Positions 16,911-25,270 of a stretch of DNA of 47,043 bases are shown piece by piece. Source of the DNA: Bryobacterales bacterium (lineage in GTDB: Bacteria > Acidobacteriota > Terriglobia > Bryobacterales > Bryobacteraceae); NCBI GenBank assembly GCA_003169195.1, contig PMQB01000422.1, positions 1,772-48,814 on the forward strand, written 5' to 3'. Both the position numbers and the translations under genes were made by a program. The stretch's first letter is position 1, and each line of letters begins with the position of its first letter. The notes beneath the pieces were generated by a model. That model was not told the DNA's origin and ran no database searches. It saw nothing but the letters and a program-made list of their open reading frames with translations.

Positions 16911-18083
16911 ATGATTCGCAAGATCTTTTTCTGGATGCATTTGTCAGCCGGCGTGGCCGCTGGTGTGTTCATCTTCATCATGTCCGCTAGCGGTGTGTTG
17001 CTTGCCTTCGAAAGGCAGATTACGGCATTTGTTGAGCGCGATGTCCGTTCGGTGGTGGTGCCGAACGAAGCTCAGCCACGGTCGATGAACGATCTGCTTG
17101 ACGCAGTTCGCCGCGCTGGAGTGGGCGAGCCAACCGCGATCGCGGTGCGCAATGAGCCGCAGGCTTCCGCGCAGTTTTCTATTGGCCGAGGCAGAACAGT
17201 CTATGTCGATCCCTACACCGGTGCGATTCTTGGCCCCAGTTCTGCGCGCGCTCGTGAGTTCTTTTCCACCGTGGAAAGATTCCACCGGGCTCTGGGAGCG
17301 GCGCTGGGTCCGAAGAATGCCGGTCGCCGGCTCGTGGGAATCGCAAATCTTGTCTTCGGTGTGTTGATTCTGCTCGGCACCTTTCTTTGGATTCCGCGGC
17401 AATGGAGTGCGAAGGCTTTGCGCGCCGGCATCGCTTTTCGCAGCGGACTCCGCGCAAAAGCTCGCGAATGGAATTGGCATAACGTGGTGGGCATCTGGTG
17501 TGCGCTGCCGCTGCTGGTCATCGTTCTTTCCGGCGTGGTGATGTCGTTTGATTGGGCGAACGCGCTGCTGTTTCGCTTGAGTGGATCGCCGCTCCCTAAC
17601 GCTGCTGGACGCGATGAAGGCGGAAGGCGTGCGCATGGCAAAAAGTCTGAAACTGGACTGGCGCCGAACTACAATCAGTTGTTTGCAACCGCTAAAGGTA
17701 TTAACCCAGACTGGCGCACCATTACCATCAACGTTGTAAGAGATGCGAACGCGCCGCTAACGGCAAACATTGATGCGGGAAATGGCGGCCAGCCTCAAAA
17801 GCGTGCGCAATTCGTTTTGAATCGTGACACAGGTGCGATCGTTAGATCCAACACTTTTGAAAGCGGCAGCCTCAGCCAAAGACTTCGCGCGTTTGTCCGC
17901 TTTGGCCATACCGGCGAATACTATGGATTGGTTGGCCAAGCGGTTGCGGCCATCGCTTCACTGGGAGCATGCTTGCTCGTCTACACCGGCTTGGCGCTCT
18001 CAATGCGCCGACTGTCCGCTGCCCTCAAGCGCAGAAAAATAGTGACCACGCGCGAGATCTTCACCGAACAGCCGATCCGTTGA
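16911..18083 (+). CDS. PepSY-associated transmembrane protein
   Basis: A 390-aa inner-membrane protein with four predicted helices. ATG 16911 is chosen because of the GGGAG ribosome site and because an earlier TTG would lie upstream of the predicted transcription start. The first helix carries FFWMHLSAGVAAGVFIFIMS, followed by a periplasmic PepSY region, then WNWHNVVGIWCALPLLVIVL and a second PepSY-like region ending FGHTGEYYGLVGQAVAAIAS. Conserved histidines and tryptophans in the helices are typical of the group, often linked to iron uptake or ferric reduction. It is divergent from the two-component operon and has its predicted binding site in the promoter. Confidence 0.88.
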   Translation: MIRKIFFWMHLSAGVAAGVFIFIMSASGVLLAFERQITAFVERDVRSVVVPNEAQPRSMNDLLDAVRRAGVGEPTAIAVRNEPQASAQFSIGRGRTVYVDPYTGAILGPSSARAREFFSTVERFHRALGAALGPKNAGRRLVGIANLVFGVLILLGTFLWIPRQWSAKALRAGIAFRSGLRAKAREWNWHNVVGIWCALPLLVIVLSGVVMSFDWANALLFRLSGSPLPNAAGRDEGGRRAHGKKSETGLAPNYNQLFATAKGINPDWRTITINVVRDANAPLTANIDAGNGGQPQKRAQFVLNRDTGAIVRSNTFESGSLSQRLRAFVRFGHTGEYYGLVGQAVAAIASLGACLLVYTGLALSMRRLSAALKRRKIVTTREIFTEQPIR

Positions 18084-18122
18084 GTCGAATTGCACTAAAC
18101 TAGTTTTCGATAAGGAGCGGAT

Positions 18123-18986
18123 ATGTGTGATCGGGATCATTTCGATAAAGACCGGCAAGAATACGAGCGCCTGGGCTTAGTCACTCGCAAGCAGTTTGGC
18201 AAGATGTTGGGCGCCGGCATGGCTATGATGCTGCCTAAAGTGGCCAACGCGGCTTCGGTAGTTGAATCGGATGTAAACATCACGACGCCTGACGGCACTG
18301 CCGATTGCTATTTCGTACATCCTGCGACTGGCGCAACCGTCGGCGTTCTAATATGGCCGGATATCTTTGGACTGCGCCCTGCCTTTCGACAAATGGGAAA
18401 ACGACTGGCCGAATCGGGCTACTCGGTGCTGGTGGTGAACCCGTTCTACCGTACCCAGAAAGCCCCCACAGCCGAAGCCGGTGCGGCCACTCCGATTCAA
18501 TCGGTTATGCCGCTCGCGAAAACGCTTAGCGAAACAACGCACATGACGGATGCCAAGGCGTTTATCGCATGGCTCGACACGCAACCATCAGTGGCTAAGA
18601 GTCGCAAGATCGGTACACAGGGTTATTGCATGGGAGGACCCATGGCGTTTCGGAGTGCTGCGGCCGTGCCCGATCGCGTCGGCGCAGTTGCTTCCTTTCA
18701 TGGGGGCGGACTTGTCACAGACCAACCGAACAGTCCTCACCTCGAGGCATCGAAAAGCAAGGCGCAGTTTCTGGTGGCCATCGCGGCGAATGATGACGCG
18801 CGTTCGCCGAAGGACAAGGATGTCATGAAAGATGCTTTCGCAAAGGCTGGTCTACCGGCCGAAATCGAAGTGTATGAAGGATCCGCGCATGGTTGGTGTC
18901 CGCCGGATTCGCATGTCTATAACGAGCCGCAAGCTGAAAAAGCTTGGAGTCGCCTGCTGGTGCTGTACGGCAAAGCTCTGGCTTAA
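18123..18986 (+). CDS. Dienelactone hydrolase family protein
   Basis: A 287-aa alpha/beta hydrolase with the cysteine nucleophile characteristic of dienelactone hydrolases (GTQGYCMGGPM, Cys169), an Asp in NDDARSPKD and the His in YEGSAHGWCPP. An unusual 45-residue N-terminal extension ends in an Ala-rich hydrophobic stretch (KMLGAGMAMMLPKVANAA), which may export the protein. A strong AAGGAG ribosome site lies 6 bp before the ATG. It follows the PepSY gene by 39 bp and may share its promoter. The substrate is unknown; ring-cleavage lactones are the classical ones, but no aromatic pathway is seen here. Confidence 0.87.
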   Translation: MCDRDHFDKDRQEYERLGLVTRKQFGKMLGAGMAMMLPKVANAASVVESDVNITTPDGTADCYFVHPATGATVGVLIWPDIFGLRPAFRQMGKRLAESGYSVLVVNPFYRTQKAPTAEAGAATPIQSVMPLAKTLSETTHMTDAKAFIAWLDTQPSVAKSRKIGTQGYCMGGPMAFRSAAAVPDRVGAVASFHGGGLVTDQPNSPHLEASKSKAQFLVAIAANDDARSPKDKDVMKDAFAKAGLPAEIEVYEGSAHGWCPPDSHVYNEPQAEKAWSRLLVLYGKALA

Positions 18987-19002
18987 GCGCGTATTGTCGG
19001 GG

Positions 19003-19030
19003 GCGCGCGGAGGCATCTATATCCGCGCGC
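19003..19030. terminator. Convergent hairpin between hydrolase and deacylase genes
   Basis: GCGCGCGGA/TCCGCGCGC, a perfect 9-bp GC-rich stem with a 10-nt loop, placed between two convergent genes and reaching into the last codons of the minus-strand one. It could stop transcription from both sides; neither side has a clear T tract. Confidence 0.45.
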
Positions 19031-20678
19031 GCTGCACTACTCTGCCCGGCTTCGCTCCCGTGTGCTGACCGTTGTGAATTACTTCCGTGCCATTCACAAA
19101 GACCTCTGAGACACCTGTCGATAACTGCCTCGGCTTCTCAAAAGTCGCATGATCTTGGATCGTCGCGGGATTAAAAACTGCGACATCCGCGAAGTAACCA
19201 GGCTTCAGCATGCCGCGCCGCTCAATGCCCAGATTTGCAGCCGGCAGCGAGGTCATCTTTCTGACCGCTTCCGCTACACTCAATAATTTCTCATCGCGAA
19301 CGTAGCGCGCGTAGACCCGCACAAAATTGCCAAAGGTGCGCGGATGAGTGCTCGATTTGAGAAATACGCCATCGACACCTTCTGGCTCGGAATCCGCGGC
19401 AAAGCTAACCCACGGCAGAACAATTTGCTTTTTGATGTTGTCTTCGCTCATCAGGAAATAGACCGTTTCCACGCGCGAATCGTCTTCAATTACTAAATCC
19501 ATGGCCGTGTCCTCGGGCGAGCTATGACGCATCCGGGCCACCTCTCCCAGCGTCTTGCCGGTCAGCGGTTTGAGTTTCTCACTCTTGAATCCAACTAACA
19601 GAATCTTGTCTGGAGATTCGGCGGCCGCGAACAAATCATCATAGGTCGTGCCGGTCGCCATCTCGGCTTTCACCCGCTTACGAATCGCCGGATCTTGTAG
19701 CCGCTTGCGCCACTCCTCCAACCCACCCGCTTGCACCCAAGGCGGCATGGCTCCGTCGAGTCCGGTGGCGCCTGCCGGATAGGTGTACATGTCGGCGGTA
19801 ATCTTGAGGCCTTCGGCTTGCGCCGCTTCAATCTGGGCAATCACTTCCGGTTCATGAACCCAGTTCTTCGCGCCGGAGATTTTCAAATGATAAATCTCGG
19901 CGGGAATTCGCGCTGTACGCGCGATGGTCAGCAATTCGTTGATCGCGTCTTTTTCGTGGTCTCCCTCACTGCGCATGTGTGAGATATAGATGCCTTTGTA
20001 CTTCGCCGCCACTTGCGCAAGGGCGGTGAGTTCGCCGGTTTGCGCGTAATTTCCGGGTGCATAGATGAGGGCCGAAGCGATCCCCAGCGCGCCGTCTTGC
20101 ATGGCTTTTTCAGTGAGTGCGCGCATCTGATCGAGTTCCGCGGCGGTTGGTGCACGATTCGCGCGGCCTAATACATAAACTCGCGGAGTGGCCGCTCCTA
20201 TGAATGAAGCAACATTCGGCGAAACGCCGTGTTTCACGAGCGTATCCAACCCCTCGGCCAGCGTGTGCCACGTGATTGGGTAGTGAAAGTCGCCCTGCAT
20301 TTTCTCCTCTTCCGCGCGCATCGAGTCATTCAACGGACCCATGGATTCGCCTTCGCCAAAGATCTCGAGTGTCACCCCTTGCGTCAAATCGCTCAGACCG
20401 CGGCCGTCGGCGAACAGTCCTGTTTCGCCCGACATCATATTGATAAAGCCGGGCGCGATCACTTGCCCGTGCACATCTATGTCGGTTCGTCCAAGATCTG
20501 CATTCACATCTCCGGTTTTCGCGATACTATCTCCGTTGATGGCGACACCTCCAGCAACACAGGGCGAACCCGAGCCGTCGCAAATCTGACCATTTCGTAA
20601 AACAACATCAAACTGTGGGGGACGCGCGCACGAAGCGAGCAGAATCGCAGCGAGCAAAACCAGAACATAAGAACGCAT
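19017..20678 (-). CDS. D-aminoacylase-like amidohydrolase lipoprotein, variant metal site
   Basis: A 553-aa amidohydrolase-superfamily protein related to N-acyl-D-amino-acid deacylases. The N-terminus is a lipoprotein signal (LLAAILLASC). The fold is recognisable from GQVIAPGFIN, YISHMRSEGDHEKDAINE, IYHLKISGAKNW, the ADSEPEG segment near the catalytic aspartate and the closing NLGIERRGMLKPGYFADVAV. The usual HxH after PGFID is absent (PGFINMMSGETG), and the metal cysteine position in GNCG reads GEGE, while both later histidines remain. This looks like a distinct subfamily with a changed metal site, so deacylase activity should not be assumed. It is divergent from the CocE gene. Confidence 0.82.
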   Translation of the reverse strand: MRSYVLVLLAAILLASCARPPQFDVVLRNGQICDGSGSPCVAGGVAINGDSIAKTGDVNADLGRTDIDVHGQVIAPGFINMMSGETGLFADGRGLSDLTQGVTLEIFGEGESMGPLNDSMRAEEEKMQGDFHYPITWHTLAEGLDTLVKHGVSPNVASFIGAATPRVYVLGRANRAPTAAELDQMRALTEKAMQDGALGIASALIYAPGNYAQTGELTALAQVAAKYKGIYISHMRSEGDHEKDAINELLTIARTARIPAEIYHLKISGAKNWVHEPEVIAQIEAAQAEGLKITADMYTYPAGATGLDGAMPPWVQAGGLEEWRKRLQDPAIRKRVKAEMATGTTYDDLFAAAESPDKILLVGFKSEKLKPLTGKTLGEVARMRHSSPEDTAMDLVIEDDSRVETVYFLMSEDNIKKQIVLPWVSFAADSEPEGVDGVFLKSSTHPRTFGNFVRVYARYVRDEKLLSVAEAVRKMTSLPAANLGIERRGMLKPGYFADVAVFNPATIQDHATFEKPRQLSTGVSEVFVNGTEVIHNGQHTGAKPGRVVQRARI

Positions 20679-20723
20679 TTCCCGATTCTAATGGAAAGCC
20701 CTCATGTTCGTTACACTAACGGG

Positions 20724-22475
20724 ATGCTGCGTTGTTTCTTCTTCTTTTTGATTTCTTTCGGCTTAGCGTTAGCCTCGGATGCGCCTCCCAAGGAAGTCGA
20801 CATGCAGTGGGGCGTCAAAATTCCGCTGCGCGATGGCATCCATCTGAACGCCACTGTCTACCGGCCTCACGAACAGAAGGAGCCGCTGCCAGTGATCTTC
20901 ACGCTGACGCCGTATATCGGCGATAGCTATCTTGACCGAGCCACTTATTTCAGTCAGAACGGCTATGTGTATGCTTTAGTCGATGTCCGTGGCCGCGGCA
21001 ATTCGGAAGGCGCGTTTGAGCCCTTTACCAACGAAGGACGTGATGGCTTCGACGTGGTGGAATGGCTCGCGAAACAGCCTTGGTGCAATGGAAAAGTCGC
21101 TATGTGGGGCGGTTCCTACGCGGGCTTCGATCAGTGGTCGACTCTCAAGGAATTTCCGCCGCATTTAGCTACCATCGTTCCGGCCGCCGCCGCGCACGCT
21201 GGTGTGGACTTTCCCTTCTTTCACGGCGTCTTCACTTCGTACATCATGCAGTGGCTCACCTTCACCAGCGGCGTCACCGGCAACGCCAACACCTTTGGCA
21301 ACTCCGCGTTCTGGACCGCTAAGTTTACGCAGCTTTACACCGATCACCTTCCTTTCGAAAATCTCGATCAGGTAGTGGGCAACACATCCACTGTGTTTCG
21401 CAAGTGGCTCGACCATCCCACGCCTGATGCCTATTGGAATGCCATGGCCCCCAGCACGGAGGATTATCGACGCATCAACATTCCGATTCTCACCATTACC
21501 GGCGACTACGATGGCGATCAAGCGGGCGCCATGACTTACTACTTGCGTCACATGCAGTACGGAAAGCCTGACGCCAAAAGCAAACACTATTTGATTGTGG
21601 GACCTTGGGATCATGCCGGTACTCGAACGCCTCGCAAAGAAGTAGGTGGCCTTACGTTCGGAGATGCCAGTGTCCTTGATCTCAACAAACTTCATAAAGA
21701 GTGGTACGACTGGACGATGAAGAGCGGACCCAATCCTCGGTTCCTCAAAGATCGTGTGGCTTATTTCGTCCCTGGTGCGGAGGAATGGAAATACGTTGCG
21801 AGTTTAGAGGCAATCACTCCCCTGAAGAGCACCCTCTTTCTGCATTCCAGCGGCGATAGTGCAAAGGATGTGTTTCACTCGGGCCAACTCGACGAAGCGA
21901 AACCGGCGAGCGAGAAGCCCGATCATTTCGTCTACGATCCGCTTGATATTCGTCCCGCAGCGCTGGAGCAGAAGGAGCGGCCCGCTTATCTCACAGATCA
22001 GACGCAGGCGATGAATCTATTTGGCGACGGGCTTGTCTACCATAGCGAGCCTTTCAGGGCCGACACAGAAATTACCGGTTTTATCCATCTCGTTGCATGG
22101 ATGGCGATGGACGTTCCGGATACGGATTTCGCGGCTGAGTTAGATGAGATTAAGGCCGACGGAAGCAGCGTGCAACTGACCTCAGACATCTTGCGCGCTC
22201 GTTACCGTGAATCTCTGAGTGAAGCCAAACTCGTGATGCCCGGCGAGATCAATCGCTATAACTTTTCCGGCTTCACGTTTTTCTCCCGTCGCATTGCCAA
22301 AGGAAGCAGGCTCCGTTTACTGCTGGTTTGTCCGAATTCGATTCAGTTGGAGAAGAACTATAACAGCGGCGGGGCAGTGGCCCATGAGTCCGGAAAAGAT
22401 GCGCACACCGCGCACATCACCCTGTACCATGATGATGCCCACCAGAGCTTTCTTGAAATACCGACGGTTAAATAA
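20724..22475 (+). CDS. CocE/NonD (X-Pro dipeptidyl-peptidase S15) hydrolase
   Basis: A 583-aa secreted alpha/beta hydrolase. ATG 20724 opens directly into a signal peptide (FFFFLISFGLALASDAP); an in-frame ATG 33 bp upstream is less likely. The S15/CocE core shows VRGRGNSEGAFEPF, the nucleophile WGGSYAGFDQW (Ser131), the aspartate in TGDYDGDQAGA and the histidine in VGPWDHAGTR, followed by the jelly-roll C-terminal domain (from about 360) ending YNSGGAVAHES. Members cleave acyl or peptide bonds of diverse substrates, such as X-Pro peptides, cocaine-like esters or glutaryl-cephalosporins. The facing deacylase-like gene and this one suggest scavenging of modified peptides; that is inference. Confidence 0.88.
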   Translation: MLRCFFFFLISFGLALASDAPPKEVDMQWGVKIPLRDGIHLNATVYRPHEQKEPLPVIFTLTPYIGDSYLDRATYFSQNGYVYALVDVRGRGNSEGAFEPFTNEGRDGFDVVEWLAKQPWCNGKVAMWGGSYAGFDQWSTLKEFPPHLATIVPAAAAHAGVDFPFFHGVFTSYIMQWLTFTSGVTGNANTFGNSAFWTAKFTQLYTDHLPFENLDQVVGNTSTVFRKWLDHPTPDAYWNAMAPSTEDYRRINIPILTITGDYDGDQAGAMTYYLRHMQYGKPDAKSKHYLIVGPWDHAGTRTPRKEVGGLTFGDASVLDLNKLHKEWYDWTMKSGPNPRFLKDRVAYFVPGAEEWKYVASLEAITPLKSTLFLHSSGDSAKDVFHSGQLDEAKPASEKPDHFVYDPLDIRPAALEQKERPAYLTDQTQAMNLFGDGLVYHSEPFRADTEITGFIHLVAWMAMDVPDTDFAAELDEIKADGSSVQLTSDILRARYRESLSEAKLVMPGEINRYNFSGFTFFSRRIAKGSRLRLLLVCPNSIQLEKNYNSGGAVAHESGKDAHTAHITLYHDDAHQSFLEIPTVK

Positions 22476-22480
22476 GCCAG

Positions 22481-22512
22481 TTCAGCAAATTTTCAGAAAT
22501 CGGCGGTATGCT
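22481..22512 (+). promoter_or_regulatory. Response-regulator box and -10 of the efflux operon
   Basis: TTCAGCAAATTTTCAG (22481-22496) differs by one base in 16 from the box in front of the PepSY gene, with the same 11-bp period. TATGCT (22507-22512) follows after exactly 10 nt, as GATGCT does there. Predicted transcription start is near 22519, so the tolC-like gene must start downstream of it. This ties the RND pump to the OmpR-type regulator at 16.1 kb. Confidence 0.62.
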
Positions 22513-22564
22513 CGTTTTTACCTGCCATTCAATCGGTAGACGAAAAGGGAATTCATCAGATCCA

Positions 22565-23953
22565 ATGTTTGGTTATGCTCAACGAATTCAGTGTGTGAGA
22601 GCGGCCGGCGTTGCGGTGATTCTCATCGCTAGCGCCTTGCCTGGTTCTGCCCAAAATACAAGCTCCACCTTATTCAATCAGCCGGCCGCCTCGAAACCAG
22701 GGCCAGTCACTCTCACGGTTAAAGATGCCCTGGTGATGGCTGAGAAGAATGATCCGGCCGTGCTCGCTGCCATTGGCGACGCCGCCTCGGCCAACGAAGA
22801 TCGCCGTCAAGCGCGCGCTGCCCTCTATCCCTCACTGTCTGGCCGCTCTGAATATCTCGGCACGCAGGGTAACGGCAAATTGGCCGAAAGCCGGTTCGTT
22901 ACTAATGACGGTGTCCACGTCTATCGCGACTGGGCCGTGGTCCATCAAGATCTTTCGCCCGGCACGTTAAGTGGCAGCGGCGTACAACGCGCTACCGCAT
23001 CGCAGGCCTTAGCGCATGCGAAGCTCGAGATCGCCCGTCGCGGCCTCGTTGCGACTGTGACCAGGAATTATTACGCGCTCATCGTCGCTCAACGCAAATA
23101 CGCCACTGCGCAAACCTCTGTTGATCAAGCGCACCGCTCTCTTCAAATCAGTCAGGATCTCGAACGCGGTCGCGAAGTGGCACATAGCGACGTCGTTCGT
23201 TCCCAACTTATCGAGAACGCCGCGCTGCAGGCTCTCCAGGAGTCCAAACTCGCTATGGAAAACACGCGCCTTGATCTGGCCGTTCTCCTGTATCGCGATT
23301 TCAACGAAGACTTCTCCATCGTTGACGATCTCGATGTCGCTCCATCTCTACCTTCTCTCGAAGAGGCTGAAACGATGGCCTCGCGCAGCAATCCTTCGCT
23401 CTCGGCTGCCATCGAAACGTTGCGCGCCTCCCGCATTGATGTAAAGATCGCCCGTCAAGCTTTCTTGCCCACTCTCACCCTCGACGCCGTTTACGGTATT
23501 GAGGCGAATGCCTTCGCTTTGAACAGCACGGTTGCCTCCGCCAAACAAGACGGGCCTTTGCCCAATCTGGGCTATTTCATTACCGCGAGTCTGAACGTTC
23601 CCGTATGGGATTGGGGCGTGCGCCGCAGCAAACTGAAACAGAGCGAACTGCGGCACGATGAGGCCGAAGCAGATTTGAGTGCGGCTCAACGGGCTTTGGT
23701 TAGAAATTTGCGCGGGTTCTATGGCGAAGCGCAATTAGCCCACGACCAAATCGATCTGCTGCGCCGCGCTGTTGATCTGGCCTCCGAGAGTCTTCGCCTC
23801 AACACGCTTCGTTATCAGGCTGGCGAAGCGGCTATTGTCGATCTTGTGGATGCGCAAGCCGGCGCGATCCAGACGCAAAATGCCTATTACGACGGTATGT
23901 CTCGCTACCGTCTCGCCGTCGTCAATCTTCAAACCATCACGGGGACGTTCTGA
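22565..23953 (+). CDS. TolC-family outer-membrane efflux channel
   Basis: A 462-aa outer-membrane factor that would form the exit duct of a tripartite pump. ATG 22565 is preferred over 22508 because the predicted promoter lies over the latter and because a signal peptide follows (VAVILIASALPGSAQN). Two OEP repeats of long helices are visible, each with the Gln/Ala/Leu-rich pattern (for example VTRNYYALIVAQRKYATAQT in the first half and LRYQAGEAAIVDLVDAQAGA in the second). It is first in a tight operon: 3 bp separate it from the adaptor gene. Length is normal for the family. Confidence 0.9.
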   Translation: MFGYAQRIQCVRAAGVAVILIASALPGSAQNTSSTLFNQPAASKPGPVTLTVKDALVMAEKNDPAVLAAIGDAASANEDRRQARAALYPSLSGRSEYLGTQGNGKLAESRFVTNDGVHVYRDWAVVHQDLSPGTLSGSGVQRATASQALAHAKLEIARRGLVATVTRNYYALIVAQRKYATAQTSVDQAHRSLQISQDLERGREVAHSDVVRSQLIENAALQALQESKLAMENTRLDLAVLLYRDFNEDFSIVDDLDVAPSLPSLEEAETMASRSNPSLSAAIETLRASRIDVKIARQAFLPTLTLDAVYGIEANAFALNSTVASAKQDGPLPNLGYFITASLNVPVWDWGVRRSKLKQSELRHDEAEADLSAAQRALVRNLRGFYGEAQLAHDQIDLLRRAVDLASESLRLNTLRYQAGEAAIVDLVDAQAGAIQTQNAYYDGMSRYRLAVVNLQTITGTF

Positions 23954-23956
23954 ACA

Positions 23957-25270
23957 ATGCCTTTGAAAATTTACGTTGTCGTCCTCGCTATCGTTTTATT
24001 GGCTGCATGCAGTAAGCCCGCGGAAGAAAAACAAAAGCCGCCCGTTCCTGTGCAGGTCACCTCGGTCACGCAAGCCACCATCCGCCGTATCGTACAGGGC
24101 GAAGGCGCGCTCTACCCTGTTGACCAAGCCAGCATCATGCCGAAAGTCTCCGCGCCGGTGCAGAAGTTTTACGTCCACCGTGGCGATCACGTGAAGCGTG
24201 GGCAACTACTCGCCGTTCTTGAAAACCGCGATCTCATCTATGCCGCAGCAGAAAGCAAAGGCGCGGTTGACCAGGCCCAATCGAACTTCAAAACGACGGA
24301 GGTTTCCACACTTCCCGATTCGGTGGTCAAAGCACAAACTGATTTGCAAGCGGCAACCGATGCGCGCGACAGCGCCAAACGAGTTTATGAATCCCGCCAG
24401 CGGTTGTTTAAACAGGGCGCGCTAGCGGGCCGTCTTGTCGATGACGCGCAAGTGGCGTACGCGCAAGCCGAAGGACAATTTCGCTCCGCACAAGAACATT
24501 TGAAGACACTCGAATCCACCAGACAGGATCAGATGAACGGTGCCGCCGCTCAAGTCAGAACCGCGCAAGCTCACTTTGATTCGCAAGAAGCGCAAGTCGC
24601 GTATTCGCGAATCATCAGCCCCATTGCAGGCATCGTTGCTGATCGCCCGCTCAATGTCGGTGAAATGGCAAGCCCTGGGTCACCTCTTATCAGCATCGTC
24701 GATATCTCGCGCATCGTCGCACATGTCAACGTGCCTCAGGTAGACGCAGCCACAGTTCGCGTGGGCCAACCGGCAACACTTGCGCAGCCCGATAGCAAAG
24801 ACGAAATTGAAGGCAAGGTGAGTGTAGTGAGCCCCAGCACCGATCCAAACACAACCACCGTGCAAATCTGGATTGAAATCGCGAATCCAGACGAACGCCT
24901 AAAGCCTGGAATGCCGGTACATGCCGCCATTGCCACAGAAGTCTACAAGGCCGCCAGTGTAGTGCCGGCGTCGGCGATCTTCCCGGGCGAAGAAGGGGGC
25001 ACCTCGGTTCTCACCATTTCGGCCGATTCTGTAGCGCACAAGCGAGCCGTCACTCTCGGAGTACGTGAAGGCAATCAAGTGCAGATCCTGACCGGCGCTA
25101 ACCCCGGTGAGGAGGTAGTCACCGTGGGTGGCATGGGCCTCGATGACAACACAAAAGTCAAGGTCATCACTACGGCTGTCGAAGAGTCGGATGATGACGA
25201 CAATAACGACGATAACGCGCCGCCTGCGCCAAAACCTGGTGCGAAAAAAGATCAGGCGAATCCGAAATGA
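23957..25270 (+). CDS. RND efflux periplasmic adaptor (membrane-fusion protein)
   Basis: A 437-aa lipoprotein adaptor (signal ending LLAACSKP) of the HlyD/AcrA kind. It has the first half of the lipoyl domain (KFYVHRGDHVKRGQLLAVLE), a long coiled-coil hairpin (about 95-200), the second lipoyl half (SRIISPIAGIVADRPLNVGE) and beta-barrel segments (LKPGMPVHAAI). The C-terminus ends in an unusual Asp/Asn-rich tail, ESDDDDNNDDNAPP, then a Lys/Pro end, which might bind cations. The stop overlaps the pump gene start by 4 bp. It links TolC and the inner-membrane pump. Confidence 0.92.
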   Translation: MPLKIYVVVLAIVLLAACSKPAEEKQKPPVPVQVTSVTQATIRRIVQGEGALYPVDQASIMPKVSAPVQKFYVHRGDHVKRGQLLAVLENRDLIYAAAESKGAVDQAQSNFKTTEVSTLPDSVVKAQTDLQAATDARDSAKRVYESRQRLFKQGALAGRLVDDAQVAYAQAEGQFRSAQEHLKTLESTRQDQMNGAAAQVRTAQAHFDSQEAQVAYSRIISPIAGIVADRPLNVGEMASPGSPLISIVDISRIVAHVNVPQVDAATVRVGQPATLAQPDSKDEIEGKVSVVSPSTDPNTTTVQIWIEIANPDERLKPGMPVHAAIATEVYKAASVVPASAIFPGEEGGTSVLTISADSVAHKRAVTLGVREGNQVQILTGANPGEEVVTVGGMGLDDNTKVKVITTAVEESDDDDNNDDNAPPAPKPGAKKDQANPK

